64,000 bases of DNA from Pseudooceanicola sp. HF7 (GTDB lineage Bacteria; Pseudomonadota; Alphaproteobacteria; Rhodobacterales; Rhodobacteraceae). Within the stretch, counting starts at the first letter, position 1. Each line of letters opens with the position of its first letter. Shown here piece by piece: positions 1-8,694 of the stretch. The translations under genes were made by a program, and so were the position numbers. The notes below the pieces were generated by a model. It was given only the letters and a program-made list of their open reading frames with translations, was not told the DNA's origin and ran no database searches. Location: the NCBI RefSeq assembly GCF_011806405.1, contig NZ_JAATOW010000012.1:62001-126000 (forward strand), written 5' to 3'.

Positions 1-2326
1 CCCGCACGGCCTGTTCGGGCAGCGCGGTGGAATCCACGATCATGGCATTCAGCCCGCCGGTTTCCGCGATCAGCGGCGCGCCGGGATCCATGGCCGCGGC
101 CATGGACTTGCGGATCATCTTGGCCGTGTCGGTGGAGCCGGTGAAAGCCACGCCGGACAGCCGGGCATCCCCGGTCAGCGCCGCCCCGACCGCGCCATCG
201 CCCGGCAGCAGCTGCAGCACCTCGGCCGGCACGCCGGCCTCATGCAGAAGCCGCACGCCCATGGCCGCGACAAGGCAGGTCTGCTCTGCCGGTTTCGCCA
301 GCACGCCATTGCCCGCCGCCAGAGCGGCAGATACCTGGCCGGTGAAGATCGCCAGAGGGAAGTTCCAGGGGCTGATCGCCGCGAAGACACCGCGCGCCGC
401 ATCGGCCCGTGCCGCGCCCTGATCCGCGTAATAGCGCAGAAAATCAACCGCCTCGCGCAGCTCGCCTACCGCGTCAGGCAGGCTTTTCCCGGCTTCTTTC
501 GCCAGGACGGCGAAGAGCGGACCGTAGTTTTCCTCGTAAAGATCGGCGGCCCGGCGCAGCACCGTGGCGCGCTCTTCCGGGCTGGCCTGCCAGGGGGTAG
601 CGGCCGCGATGGCCCCCTCCACGCAGGCGGCATCGGCTTCCGTCACCTGGGCCACGGTAGAGCCATCGGCGGGGTTCACCACCGCGCGGGGGCTGCCGCT
701 GACCGGGCCTGCCACCAGGGGGGCAGCATCGGGGATCTCCGCCGCGCGCGCGGCGTCGATCCGGGCCAGCTCTGCCTCATCGGTCAGGTCGAAGCCCATG
801 GAGTTGCGCCGCGTGCCGAATATCTCCTGCGGCAAGTCCAGACCGGCGGGGCGCTTGGCCTCTGGCAGAAGTTCGAAGGGATCGCGGGCGATCACCTCTG
901 GGGTGACCTTCTCATCCACGATCTGGTTCACGAAGCTGGAGTTGGCCCCGTTCTCAAGCAGGCGCCGCACCAGGTAGGCCAGCAAATCCCGATGCGCCCC
1001 GACCGGCGCATAGATCCGGCAGCGGTTCTTGTGCTCTGCCATGACGATATCGTGCAGACGCTCGCCCATGCCGTGAAGGCGCTGGAATTCATAGGAAATG
1101 TCCCCCACCATCTCCAGGATGGCAGATACGGTATGCGCATTGTGCGTGGCGAACTGCGGATAGATCCGGTCCGCGTAGCCGATCAGCTTCCGGGCGTTGG
1201 CAATATAGCTGACATCGGTCGCCGGGCGGGTGGTGAACAACGGGAAATCCTCCAGCCCCTCGACCTGGGCCAGCTTCATCTCCGTATCCCAATAGGCGCC
1301 CTTGACCAGCCGGACCATGATCCGGCGATCCAGCCGCGTGGACAGGGCATAAAGCCAGTCGATCACCTGGGCGGCGCGCTTGCCATAGGCCTGCACCACC
1401 ACGCCGAAGCCGTCCCAGCCGGCCAGCTCCTTGTCTTCCATGACCTTCTCGATGACCTTCAGGGACAGCACCAGCCGGTCCTGTTCCTCTGCATCGATGT
1501 TCAGCCCCATGCCCGCCTTGGCCGCCTGCCGGGCCAGGTCGCGCACGACCGGCACCATCTCTTCCAGCACGCGGTCCTCGTGGGCCACTTCGTAGCGGGG
1601 ATGCAGCGCGGAAAGCTTGATGGAGATCCCGGGGTTCGCCTCCACGGAGCCCTTCGTGCAGGCGCTGGCGATCGTGGCGATCGCGTCGGCATAGGACTTT
1701 GCATAGCGGTTGGCATCCGCCCGGGTCATCGCCGCTTCGCCCAGCATGTCGTAGCTGTAGGTATAGCCCTGGGCTTCCAGCGACTTGGCGCGATCCAGAG
1801 CCTTATTGATGGTCTCACCCAAAACGAACTGACGGCCCATTTCCTTCATCGCCCGGGTGACGGCGGCACGGATGACCGGCTCACCCAGGCGTTTCACCGC
1901 GCCCCGCAAGGTCGAGGCCATGCCCGGCTTTTCGTCTTCCAGGACCCGCCCGGTCAGCATCAGCGCCCAGGTAGAGGCATTGACCAGCGGGGAAGAGGCG
2001 TGGCCCATGTGGCTGGACCAGTCGGAGGGGGCGATCTTGTCCTCGATCAGCGCGTCGATGGTCAGCTTGTCCGGCACCCGCAACATGGCCTCTGCCAGGC
2101 ACATCAGCGCCACGCCCTCGCGGGTGGACAGGCCGTATTCGCCCAGGAACAGCTCCATCAGCGTGGGCTTCTTGGAGCCTCGGATCTTGCGCACCAGCTC
2201 CGCCGCCTGGTGAGAGATCATCTCTCGCGCGCTCTTGCTCAGGGCCGCGTCGGCCACCAGCCGTTCAAGCACTACTGCCTCGGGGGCATGTTTCGCTGCG
2301 CCTTGCATGGAATCGAACTGGGTCAT
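1..2326 (-). CDS. putA: Bifunctional proline dehydrogenase / L-glutamate gamma-semialdehyde dehydrogenase PutA (3' end beyond window)
   Basis: PutA oxidises proline to glutamate in two steps, with FAD in the proline dehydrogenase part and NAD+ in the aldehyde dehydrogenase part. The frame is open from the ATG at 2326 to the left edge (about 775 codons), so the C-terminal part, including the ALDH catalytic cysteine, is outside. The proline dehydrogenase barrel shows the VKGAYWDTE motif near residue 340. The ALDH half starts around residue 560 and shows SPWNFPLAIF near residue 650 and FTGST near 730. The start is supported by a GGAGAT ribosome site just upstream. The protein begins MTQFDSMQG and shows no ribbon-helix-helix DNA-binding domain, so it is probably not an autorepressor like the enterobacterial PutA. 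Control is more likely by the divergent Lrp-type gene next door. Confidence 0.95.
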   Translation of the reverse strand, partial: MTQFDSMQGAAKHAPEAVVLERLVADAALSKSAREMISHQAAELVRKIRGSKKPTLMELFLGEYGLSTREGVALMCLAEAMLRVPDKLTIDALIEDKIAPSDWSSHMGHASSPLVNASTWALMLTGRVLEDEKPGMASTLRGAVKRLGEPVIRAAVTRAMKEMGRQFVLGETINKALDRAKSLEAQGYTYSYDMLGEAAMTRADANRYAKSYADAIATIASACTKGSVEANPGISIKLSALHPRYEVAHEDRVLEEMVPVVRDLARQAAKAGMGLNIDAEEQDRLVLSLKVIEKVMEDKELAGWDGFGVVVQAYGKRAAQVIDWLYALSTRLDRRIMVRLVKGAYWDTEMKLAQVEGLEDFPLFTTRPATDVSYIANARKLIGYADRIYPQFATHNAHTVSAILEMVGDISYEFQRLHGMGERLHDIVMAEHKNRCRIYAPVGAHRDLLAYLVRRLLENGANSSFVNQIVDEKVTPEVIARDPFELLPEAKRPAGLDLPQEIFGTRRNSMGFDLTDEAELARIDAARAAEIPDAAPLVAGPVSGSPRAVVNPADGSTVAQVTEADAACVEGAIAAATPWQASPEERATVLRRAADLYEENYGPLFAVLAKEAGKSLPDAVGELREAVDFLRYYADQGAARADAARGVFAAISPWNFPLAIFTGQVSAALAAGNGVLAKPAEQTCLVAAMGVRLLHEAGVPAEVLQLLPGDGAVGAALTGDARLSGVAFTGSTDTAKMIRKSMAAAMDPGAPLIAETGGLNAMIVDSTALPEQAVR

Positions 2327-2436
2327 CTGGATCTCCGCGTTTCTGAGGGCGTTTTACCCCACTCGCTCTGGCCCTTTCGCCCAAAGGTGGCCTATTCTGT
2401 ATGCGCTTCGACCAAAATAAACGGGACTTTCAGACG

Positions 2437-2907
2437 ATGAGCCTTGATACGCTTGATGCGATGGACCGCAAGATCCTGGCGGTCCTGCTGGACGATGCCC
2501 GTATTTCCATGGCGGAGCTTGCCCGCACGGTCGGTCTTTCCAAGACGCCCGTCGCCGCTCGGGTCCGGGCGCTTGAGGCGCAAGGGTTGATCACAGGCTA
2601 TCGCACGATGCTTTCGCCCGTAAAGCTGGGTCTGACCCATGTCGCCTTTGTTGAGGTCCGAATGTCGGATACGCGGCAGGCAGCGCTGGAACAGTTCAAC
2701 ACGGCGGCCCGCACCATTCCCGAGATCGAGGAATGCTACATGATCGCCGGGGGGTTCGATTACCTGCTGAAGGTCCGTACCCGGGATATCGCGGAATACC
2801 GGCAGGTCATGGGCGAACGGATTTCCACCCTGCCGCATGTCTCCGCCACGTCCACCTTCGTGGCGATGGAGGCGGTCTTTGAACAGAAGGCGCCTGATAT
2901 CGGGTGA
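2437..2907 (+). CDS. putR: Lrp/AsnC-family transcriptional regulator, probable PutR
   Basis: This 156-residue protein has the Lrp/AsnC layout. The N-terminal winged helix-turn-helix (residues 1-60) includes MDRKILAVLLDDARIS and LSKTPVAARVRALE. The C-terminal RAM ligand-binding domain contains the EECYMIAGGFDYLLKV stretch. The frame is open 12 codons further upstream, but MSLDTLDAMDRKIL at 2437 fits the family start. It is divergent from putA with about 110 bases between. In Agrobacterium and Rhodobacter a homologous PutR activates putA in response to proline, and position plus family suggest the same role here. That is inference from context; other Lrp paralogues look alike. Confidence 0.85.
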   Translation: MSLDTLDAMDRKILAVLLDDARISMAELARTVGLSKTPVAARVRALEAQGLITGYRTMLSPVKLGLTHVAFVEVRMSDTRQAALEQFNTAARTIPEIEECYMIAGGFDYLLKVRTRDIAEYRQVMGERISTLPHVSATSTFVAMEAVFEQKAPDIG

Positions 2908-2921
2908 CGGTCCCCGGGCGC

Positions 2922-3689
2922 TCAGGTCAGGACGCCGCGCAGCTCCTGTTGCAGGGCACGCAGGGGCGGCAGGTAGCGCGGTGGGATCTCTTCGGGGGCT
3001 TCGCCCCGGACCGGCAGGCCCAGGTTCAGCGCCGCCACCACCTGCCCGCGCGAGTCATAGACCGGTACCGCGATCGACCGAAGACCCATCTCTATCTCCT
3101 GGTCGTTCATCGAATAGCCGGTGCTGCGGACCTCGGCCAGGTGCTGCATCAGTGCGTCCACGTCCGTCAGGGTCAGCGGCGTGCGCGGGGTGCGTTCCAT
3201 TCGCTCCAGGCGGGCGCGGGCCTCGTCCTCGGGCAGGGCGGCCAGCAGGATGCGGCCCATGGAGGTGCAGAAGGCGGGCAGGCGCGATCCCGGCATCAGC
3301 GCGATGGACATGACTTTCCGCTGGGTGGCGCGGGCGATGTAGACGATCTCAAGATCATCAAGGATGGAGATGGAGGAGCTTTCGCCCAGGGCGTCGGACA
3401 TCCGGTCCAGCATCGGCTGGACGATCTGCGCCAGGGGCAGGGTGGCCAGGCAGGCCGTGCCCAGCCGCAGCACCCGGGGAGTCAGGGTGAAGTACTTGCC
3501 GTCGTAGCTGGCATAGCCCAGCTCCGTCAGGGTCAGCAGGCAGCGCCGTGACGTGGCCCTGTCCAGCCCGCTGGCGTTGGACACATCGGTGATCGACTGG
3601 CGCGGGCGTTCGGCAGAGAATGTCTCGATAACGGAGAGGCCCTTTGCGAGGCCGGAGATCATGTCACGCGGGTTCATTGGGTCGTCCAT
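2922..3689 (-). CDS. pcaR: IclR-family regulator, PcaR type (beta-ketoadipate pathway)
   Basis: The 255-residue protein has an N-terminal IclR winged helix (residues ~10-70, with SITDVSNASGLDRATSRRCL and LTELGYASYDGKYF). A C-terminal effector domain follows, with ESSSISILDDLEIVYIAR and STGYSMNDQEIEMGLRSIAVPV. The open frame extends far upstream, but MDDPMNPRD at 3689 is the sensible start; MNPRD at 3677 is the alternative. It is divergent from pcaI, with the operator-like inverted repeat at 3692-3726 starting two bases before this start codon. PcaR proteins activate pca genes with beta-ketoadipate as inducer, which fits the pcaIJF genes beside it. The sister family PobR cannot be fully excluded from sequence alone. 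Confidence 0.88.
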   Translation of the reverse strand: MDDPMNPRDMISGLAKGLSVIETFSAERPRQSITDVSNASGLDRATSRRCLLTLTELGYASYDGKYFTLTPRVLRLGTACLATLPLAQIVQPMLDRMSDALGESSSISILDDLEIVYIARATQRKVMSIALMPGSRLPAFCTSMGRILLAALPEDEARARLERMERTPRTPLTLTDVDALMQHLAEVRSTGYSMNDQEIEMGLRSIAVPVYDSRGQVVAALNLGLPVRGEAPEEIPPRYLPPLRALQQELRGVLT

Positions 3690-3691
3690 TC

Positions 3692-3726
3692 TGTGCGATA
3701 TCCGAACAAAGGTAGCATATCGCACA
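3692..3726. promoter_or_regulatory. Inverted-repeat operator between pcaR and pcaI
   Basis: A perfect 10-base inverted repeat, TGTGCGATAT at 3692-3701 and ATATCGCACA at 3717-3726, with a 15-base spacer. The 15-mer at 3693-3707, read on the minus strand, is GTTCGGATATCGCAC. It matches at 12 of 15 positions the PcaR site I recall from Pseudomonas putida (GTTCGATAATCGCAC). The site abuts the pcaR start and lies about 60 bases before pcaI, so it could serve both activation of pcaIJF and autoregulation of pcaR. Confidence 0.75.
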
Positions 3727-3785
3727 AACTCACTTGCCGTCGAGGGGAGCGGGGGCCTAAATCGCCCTGTACAAGGAGACTCGCC

Positions 3786-4493
3786 ATGGACAAGACATGC
3801 CCCGGCCTCAAAGAGGCTGTTGCGGAAATCCCGGACGGCGCGGTTGTGATGATCGGCGGGTTCGGTGGCTCCGGCGCCCCGATCGAGCTGATCCACACCC
3901 TGATCGACGCCGGCCCGAAGAACCTCACCGTGATCAACAACAACGCCGGCAACGGAAAGATCGGCATCGCCGCGATGATCGATGCCGGCATGGTCGCCAA
4001 GATGATCTGCTCTTTCCCGAAAAGCTCCGATCCGCGCGCCTTTACCGATCGCTACATGGCCGGAGAGATCGAGCTTGAGCTGGTTCCCCAGGGCACGCTT
4101 GCGGAACGCATCCGCGCGGGCGGTGCCGGGATCCCGGCCTTCTACACGCCCAGCTCCTACGGAACGGAACTGGCAGAGGGCAAGCCGGTCGCTGAATTCG
4201 ACGGCCGCCCCTACGTGCAGGAACGCTGGCTCAAGGCAGATTACGCGCTGATCAAGGCCGAACTGGCCGATCCCTATGGCAACCTGACCTACCGGATGGC
4301 CGCGCGGAACTTCAATCCGCTGATGGCCGCCGCCGCAGAGAAGACCATCGTTCAGGCGCACAAGATCGTGCCCGCCGGGGATATCGAACCGGAGCAGGTG
4401 ATCACGCCCGGCATCTTCGTCGACAAGATCGTCGAGGTCGCCGATGCGAAGCAGGAAGAAGAACTCATTCGCGCGGGGGTGACCTATGACTGA
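3786..4493 (+). CDS. pcaI: 3-oxoacid CoA-transferase subunit A (3-oxoadipate CoA-transferase, PcaI type)
   Basis: This is the alpha subunit (235 residues) of a class I CoA-transferase that moves CoA from succinyl-CoA to 3-oxoadipate. The family signature GGFGGSGAPIELI is near residues 22-34, and NNNAGNGKIGIAAM follows. The ATG at 3786 follows an AAGGAG ribosome site at the right spacing; the frame is open further upstream but without support. The gene overlaps pcaJ by 8 bases, which suggests translational coupling of the two subunits in equal amounts. SCOT/AtoD-like acetoacetate CoA-transferases look very similar. The PcaR-type regulator and the thiolase next door favour the 3-oxoadipate reading. 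Confidence 0.9.
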   Translation: MDKTCPGLKEAVAEIPDGAVVMIGGFGGSGAPIELIHTLIDAGPKNLTVINNNAGNGKIGIAAMIDAGMVAKMICSFPKSSDPRAFTDRYMAGEIELELVPQGTLAERIRAGGAGIPAFYTPSSYGTELAEGKPVAEFDGRPYVQERWLKADYALIKAELADPYGNLTYRMAARNFNPLMAAAAEKTIVQAHKIVPAGDIEPEQVITPGIFVDKIVEVADAKQEEELIRAGVTYD

Positions 4494-5160
4494 CGTGAAG
4501 CTTTCCAACGCACAGATTGCCTGGCGCGCAGCCCAGGACATCGAGGACGGCGCCTATGTGAACCTGGGCATCGGTTTCCCGGAAATGGTGGCGCAATACA
4601 CCGTGGAGGGCCGCGAGGCGATCTTCCACACGGAGAACGGCGTGCTGAACTTCGGACCGGCGCCCAAGCCCGGCGAAGAAGACTGGGACCTGATCAACGC
4701 TGGCAAGAAGGCCGTGACGTTGAAACCCGGCGCTGCCTTCTTCCATCATGCGGACAGCTTCGGCATGGTCCGCGGGGGTCACCTTGACGTGGCCATCCTG
4801 GGCGCGCTGCAGGTGGCCCAGAACGGGGACCTGGCCAACTGGCGCGTCGGCAACAAGGGCGTTCCGGCCGTGGGTGGCGCGATGGACCTGGTCCACGGGG
4901 CCAAGCGCGTGGCGGTGATCACCGATCACGTCACCAAGAAGGGCGACCCCAAGCTGGTTGACAGCTGCACCTTCCCGCTGACCGGGGTGGGCTGCGTGAC
5001 CCGCGTCTATACCTCTCTTGCCGTGGTGGATATCGAGGACGGCCATTTCGTCCTGCGCGAGAAGCTGCCTCAGCTCTCCATGGATGAGCTGCGCGCGGTG
5101 ACCGGTGCGGAACTGCACCTTGACGGCGACGTTGGTGAACTGATCGTTCCCGAGCTCTGA
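4486..5160 (+). CDS. pcaJ: 3-oxoacid CoA-transferase subunit B (3-oxoadipate CoA-transferase, PcaJ type)
   Basis: This 224-residue beta subunit carries the catalytic glutamate, seen as E50 in the HTENG motif (SENG in relatives), which forms the glutamyl-CoA thioester. Other family landmarks are GIGFPEMVAQY near residue 29 and the GGHLDVAILGALQV segment. It starts inside the last codons of pcaI and is followed by a strong hairpin before the thiolase gene. Together with PcaI it would activate 3-oxoadipate for cleavage to succinyl-CoA and acetyl-CoA. Confidence 0.92.
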   Translation: MTDVKLSNAQIAWRAAQDIEDGAYVNLGIGFPEMVAQYTVEGREAIFHTENGVLNFGPAPKPGEEDWDLINAGKKAVTLKPGAAFFHHADSFGMVRGGHLDVAILGALQVAQNGDLANWRVGNKGVPAVGGAMDLVHGAKRVAVITDHVTKKGDPKLVDSCTFPLTGVGCVTRVYTSLAVVDIEDGHFVLREKLPQLSMDELRAVTGAELHLDGDVGELIVPEL

Positions 5161-5173
5161 GCGAAGATCCTCC

Positions 5174-5201
5174 GCAACGCCCGCACTCAAGCGGGCGTTG
5201 C
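5174..5201 (+). terminator. Hairpin between pcaJ and pcaF
   Basis: Perfect 11-base stem GCAACGCCCGC (5174-5184) / GCGGGCGTTGC (5191-5201) with a 6-base loop. It begins 14 bases after the pcaJ stop. The downstream bases CATTCTGG are only weakly T-rich, so it may act as an attenuator or mRNA-stabilising hairpin rather than a full terminator. Confidence 0.6.
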
Positions 5202-5267
5202 CATTCTGGCCCCGGGGCCGCTGCGAATTACATGTCCGGCCATGGGCCGTGACAAGAGGAGTGAGAC

Positions 5268-6473
5268 ATGACCGAAGCATTCATCTGCGATTACATCCGG
5301 ACCCCGATCGGGCGTTTCGGCGGCACGCTTGCCAGTGTCCGGGCCGATGACCTGGGTGCCATCCCGCTGAAGGCGCTCATGACGCGCAATGCCGGCGTGG
5401 ACTGGGAGGCCGTGGATGACGTGATCTTCGGCTGTGCCAACCAGGCCGGTGAAGACAACCGCAACGTCGCCCGCATGTCCCTGCTGCTGGCCGGTCTTCC
5501 CGAAACGGTCCCCGGCACCACCATGAACCGTCTTTGCGGCTCCGGCATGGATGCCGTCATCACCGCCGCCCGCGCCATCAAGGCCGGCGAGGCAGAGCTG
5601 ATGATCGCCGGCGGCGTGGAATCCATGTCCCGCGCACCCTTCGTCATGCCGAAGGCGGAAACTGCCTATTCCCGCAACAGCGCGATCTACGACACCACCA
5701 TCGGCTGGCGCTTCGTGAACCCAGTGATAAAGAAGCAGTACGGCGTCGATTCCATGCCCGAAACGGCCGAGAACGTGGCCGAAGATTTCGATATCGCGCG
5801 TGACGCGCAGGATGCCTTCGCGCTGAATTCCCAGGAAAAGGCCGCCGCCGCGATTGCCTCTGGCCGCCTGGCGAAAGAGATCACGCCGGTCAACGTCAAG
5901 CGCCGCAAGCAGGACGATCTTGTCTTCGACACGGATGAGCATCCCCGCGCCTCCACGCTTGAGAAACTTGCCAAGCTGCCGACCCCCTTCCGCGAAGGCG
6001 GCACGGTCACGGCGGGCAATGCCTCTGGCGTCAACGATGGGGCCGCGGCGCTGATCGTCGCCTCTGGCGAAGCGGTCAGGAAATACGGCCTGACCCCGAT
6101 CGCCCGCGTCCTGGGTGGCGCGGCGGCCGGTGTCCCCCCGCGGATCATGGGCTTTGGCCCGGCGCCTGCCTCCAAGAAGCTGATGGCGCGGCTGGGGCTG
6201 CAGCAATCCGACTTCGACGTGATCGAGCTGAACGAGGCCTTCGCCTCTCAGGGGCTGGCCACGCTGCGTGACCTGGGCATCGCGGATGACGACCCCCGCG
6301 TGAACCCCAACGGCGGCGCGATCGCGCTTGGCCACCCGCTGGGCATGTCCGGCGCCCGGATCGCCGGCACGGCGGCCCTGGAGCTGGCCGAGAAATCCGG
6401 CGGCAAGGCCCTGGCCACCATGTGCATCGGCGTGGGGCAGGGCATCGCCATCGCGCTGGAACGCGCCAATTGA
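5268..6473 (+). CDS. pcaF: 3-oxoadipyl-CoA thiolase
   Basis: This 401-residue thiolase splits 3-oxoadipyl-CoA with CoA into succinyl-CoA and acetyl-CoA, the last step of protocatechuate degradation. The nucleophilic C90 lies in NRLCGSGMDAV. H356 is in GGAIALGHPLGMSG and the second catalytic C386 is in CIGVGQG. The N-terminus MTEAFICDYIRTPIGRFGG with the NQAGEDNRNVARM segment is typical of PcaF/PaaJ rather than acetoacetyl-CoA thiolases. A GAGGAG-like ribosome site precedes the ATG. Its place behind pcaIJ supports the call; PaaJ from the phenylacetate pathway is the nearest alternative. The upstream pathway genes (pcaDCHGB) are not in the window. Confidence 0.93.
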   Translation: MTEAFICDYIRTPIGRFGGTLASVRADDLGAIPLKALMTRNAGVDWEAVDDVIFGCANQAGEDNRNVARMSLLLAGLPETVPGTTMNRLCGSGMDAVITAARAIKAGEAELMIAGGVESMSRAPFVMPKAETAYSRNSAIYDTTIGWRFVNPVIKKQYGVDSMPETAENVAEDFDIARDAQDAFALNSQEKAAAAIASGRLAKEITPVNVKRRKQDDLVFDTDEHPRASTLEKLAKLPTPFREGGTVTAGNASGVNDGAAALIVASGEAVRKYGLTPIARVLGGAAAGVPPRIMGFGPAPASKKLMARLGLQQSDFDVIELNEAFASQGLATLRDLGIADDDPRVNPNGGAIALGHPLGMSGARIAGTAALELAEKSGGKALATMCIGVGQGIAIALERAN

Positions 6474-6536
6474 TCCAGCGCGGACAGGGCTGAAGATGGC
6501 GCTTGCGGCACAGGCCGCGGGCGCTACTCTCGCCGC

Positions 6537-7016
6537 ATGAGCAGAGAGACCTTACGCACAGAGATCACGCTACACTCGCCAGAGGCCACCACGGCCCTGG
6601 CGCAGCGTCTTGGCACCCAGCTGGCACCCGGCGACGTGCTGCTGTTGTCCGGCGGGATCGGGGCGGGAAAGACACATTTCGCACGATCCCTGATCCAGTC
6701 CCTGCTGGAGATACCGGAGGACGTGCCATCGCCCACCTTCACCCTTGTCCAGGAATACGAGACCACAGCAGGCCCGCTTTGGCACGCGGATCTTTACCGG
6801 CTGGGTGATCCGCTTGAAGCGGTTGAACTTGGCCTGGAAGAGGCCTTCACGTCCGCCATCTGCCTGATCGAATGGCCCGACCGGCTGGGCGATCTGACGC
6901 CGCAATCCGCGATCCAGATGGACTTTTCCACCGATCCCGATGATGAACAGGTCCGACTGGTGACCATCTGCGCCCCATCTGCAAAACGGGCGCTGTTCGA
7001 AAAGGTAAGCGCATGA
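6537..7016 (+). CDS. tsaE: tRNA threonylcarbamoyladenosine biosynthesis ATPase TsaE
   Basis: TsaE is the small ATPase of the TsaBCDE complex that installs t6A37 on ANN-decoding tRNAs. The 159-residue product shows the P-loop GGIGAGKT at residues 39-46. The family segments SPTFTLVQEY, HADLYRL and LIEWPDRLG follow. It starts 63 bases after pcaF and overlaps the next kinase gene by 4 bases, opening a tight run of genes that continues to addA. Confidence 0.95.
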   Translation: MSRETLRTEITLHSPEATTALAQRLGTQLAPGDVLLLSGGIGAGKTHFARSLIQSLLEIPEDVPSPTFTLVQEYETTAGPLWHADLYRLGDPLEAVELGLEEAFTSAICLIEWPDRLGDLTPQSAIQMDFSTDPDDEQVRLVTICAPSAKRALFEKVSA

Positions 7017-8032
7017 ACAGAATGGATGCCAAACGGCATTTCATCGAAGGCACCGACTGGGCTGAGGCGGCGATCGCGCCGCTGGCCGGGGATGCCTCCA
7101 TGCGGAAATACGACCGGCTGTGGCATCCCGACGGCCGCAGCGCGGTGCTGATGGACGCCCCGCCGGAAAAAGGCGAAGACGTGCGCCCCTTCGTCCGTAT
7201 CGCCCGGCATCTTCTGGGCCTGGGCCTGTCCGCCCCGCAAATCCATGCGGCGGATGAACGGCGGGGGTTCCTGCTGCTGGAAGACCTTGGCGATGCGCTT
7301 TATGCCCGCGTGCTGGAGGCGGAACCGGACCTGGAATGGCCGATCTACGAAGCCGCAGGGGATGCGCTGATCACCCTGCACGCCGCGCCGCCGCCCAGCG
7401 GTGTCGGCCCCTATGACGCCGCAGAGATGACCCGTCTCTCCGCCCTGGCCTACGAATGGTACGGCGCGGGCGTCACCGGCCAGACCCCCGCCGCGATCGA
7501 CCAGTTTTCAACGACCTTCGCCACGCTCCTTCAGGAGCGTACCGGTACGCCGGAGGTGCTGATCCTGCGCGATTACCACGCGGAAAACCTGCTCTGGTTG
7601 CCGGACCGGGACGGCCCGTCGCGCGTCGGCCAGCTTGATTTCCAGGATGCCATGCTGGGGCACCGCGCCTATGACCTGATGTCGCTGCTGCAGGACGCCC
7701 GCCGCGACGTGTCCCCGGCGCTGGAAGAGGCCATGATCGGGCAGTTCACCAGCAGCGCCCGCCTGGACGAGCCCAGCTTCCGCCTGGCCTATGACCTGCT
7801 CAGCGTGCAGCGGAACCTGCGAATTCTTGGCGTCTTCGCACGGCTGTCCATGGCCTATGGTCGGGTCCATTACGTCGATTATATCCCGCGTGTCTGGGCC
7901 TACCTGATCCGAAGCCTCGAACGTCCGGGCATGGCGGATCTGCGCGGTCGCGTCCTGCGCGACCTGCCGGACCCCACGCCAGAAGCCCTGCAGATCCTGA
8001 GAGACAAATGCGCCATTCACCCGCTGCCCTGA
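7013..8032 (+). CDS. Aminoglycoside-phosphotransferase-fold sugar kinase, AmgK-like
   Basis: The 339-residue APH-fold kinase shows the nucleotide-binding start [26 protein letters not shown]. The catalytic-loop variant [10 protein letters not shown] is near residue 185, and the metal-binding LDFQDAMLG is near residue 207. AmgK phosphorylates the anomeric carbon of N-acetylmuramate (and GlcNAc) in the peptidoglycan-recycling route that bypasses de novo UDP-MurNAc synthesis. The gene directly after this one is a MurU-type nucleotidyltransferase, which is the partner expected for that route. The substrate is inferred from this pairing. It overlaps tsaE by 4 bases and the next gene by up to 25. 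Confidence 0.8.
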   Translation: MNRMDAKRHFIEGTDWAEAAIAPLAGDASMRKYDRLWHPDGRSAVLMDAPPEKGEDVRPFVRIARHLLGLGLSAPQIHAADERRGFLLLEDLGDALYARVLEAEPDLEWPIYEAAGDALITLHAAPPPSGVGPYDAAEMTRLSALAYEWYGAGVTGQTPAAIDQFSTTFATLLQERTGTPEVLILRDYHAENLLWLPDRDGPSRVGQLDFQDAMLGHRAYDLMSLLQDARRDVSPALEEAMIGQFTSSARLDEPSFRLAYDLLSVQRNLRILGVFARLSMAYGRVHYVDYIPRVWAYLIRSLERPGMADLRGRVLRDLPDPTPEALQILRDKCAIHPLP

Positions 8033-8694
8033 TGCTTTTCGCCGCCGGGTTCGGCACCCGGATGCGCCCCCTGACGGAGACGCGCCCGAAACCGCTGGTG
8101 GAGGTCGCGGGCAAGCCGCTGATCACCCATGCGCTTGACCAGGCGCAGGGCATGTCGCTGATCAAGGTGGCGAACGCACATTACCTGGCCGACCAGGTCG
8201 AAGCCCATTTCGCCGGCACGGACGTGACCGTGAACCGCGAAGAACCGGAAATCCTGGATACCGGGGGCGGGCTGCAGAACGCGCTGCCCCTGCTGGGCGA
8301 TGGGCCTGTCTATTGCCTTAACACCGATGCTGCATGGTCCGGTCCGCCCGCCCTGCAGGTCCTGCGCGATGCATGGGACCCCGAGGTCATGGATGGGCTG
8401 CTGCTCTGCGTGCGCCCCGAACAAAGCTTCGCCCATCCCGGAGAGGGCGAATTCACCCTTGATCCGCAGGGCCGCGCGACGCCTGGGCCGGGCCTGAACT
8501 ACACCGGCGCACAGATCCTCAAGACCGACCTGCTGACAGAGGTCAGCGGCCCCGCCTTTTCCGTCTGGGAGCTGTGGAAGCGCATGATCGCCCGTGGCCG
8601 GCTGTACGGAACCGCCTATCCCGGTCTTTGGTGCGATGTCGGCCGGCCAGAACATATCGCCACTGCCGAGGCGATGCTGAGCCGCGATGTTTGA
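8008..8694 (+). CDS. Sugar-1-phosphate nucleotidyltransferase, MurU-like
   Basis: The 228-residue nucleotidyltransferase shows the signature [27 protein letters not shown] near the N-terminus. LNTDAAW follows as the metal-binding loop (usually LNxD). MurU turns MurNAc-1-phosphate plus UTP into UDP-MurNAc. Next to an AmgK-like kinase this makes a two-step cell-wall recycling module. Two starts are possible: ATG at 8008, inside the kinase gene, or ATG at 8032, which gives the TGATG stop-start coupling and begins [12 protein letters not shown] give the longer frame. It overlaps addB by 8 bases. Glucose- or mannose-1-phosphate transferases share the fold. Confidence 0.78.
   Translation: MRHSPAALMLFAAGFGTRMRPLTETRPKPLVEVAGKPLITHALDQAQGMSLIKVANAHYLADQVEAHFAGTDVTVNREEPEILDTGGGLQNALPLLGDGPVYCLNTDAAWSGPPALQVLRDAWDPEVMDGLLLCVRPEQSFAHPGEGEFTLDPQGRATPGPGLNYTGAQILKTDLLTEVSGPAFSVWELWKRMIARGRLYGTAYPGLWCDVGRPEHIATAEAMLSRDV

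Noticed and set aside
242-2440. 732-codon open frame on the plus strand
   Set aside because: It is antisense to putA, which has clear family motifs and an open frame to the left edge. Long antisense frames are normal in high-GC DNA.
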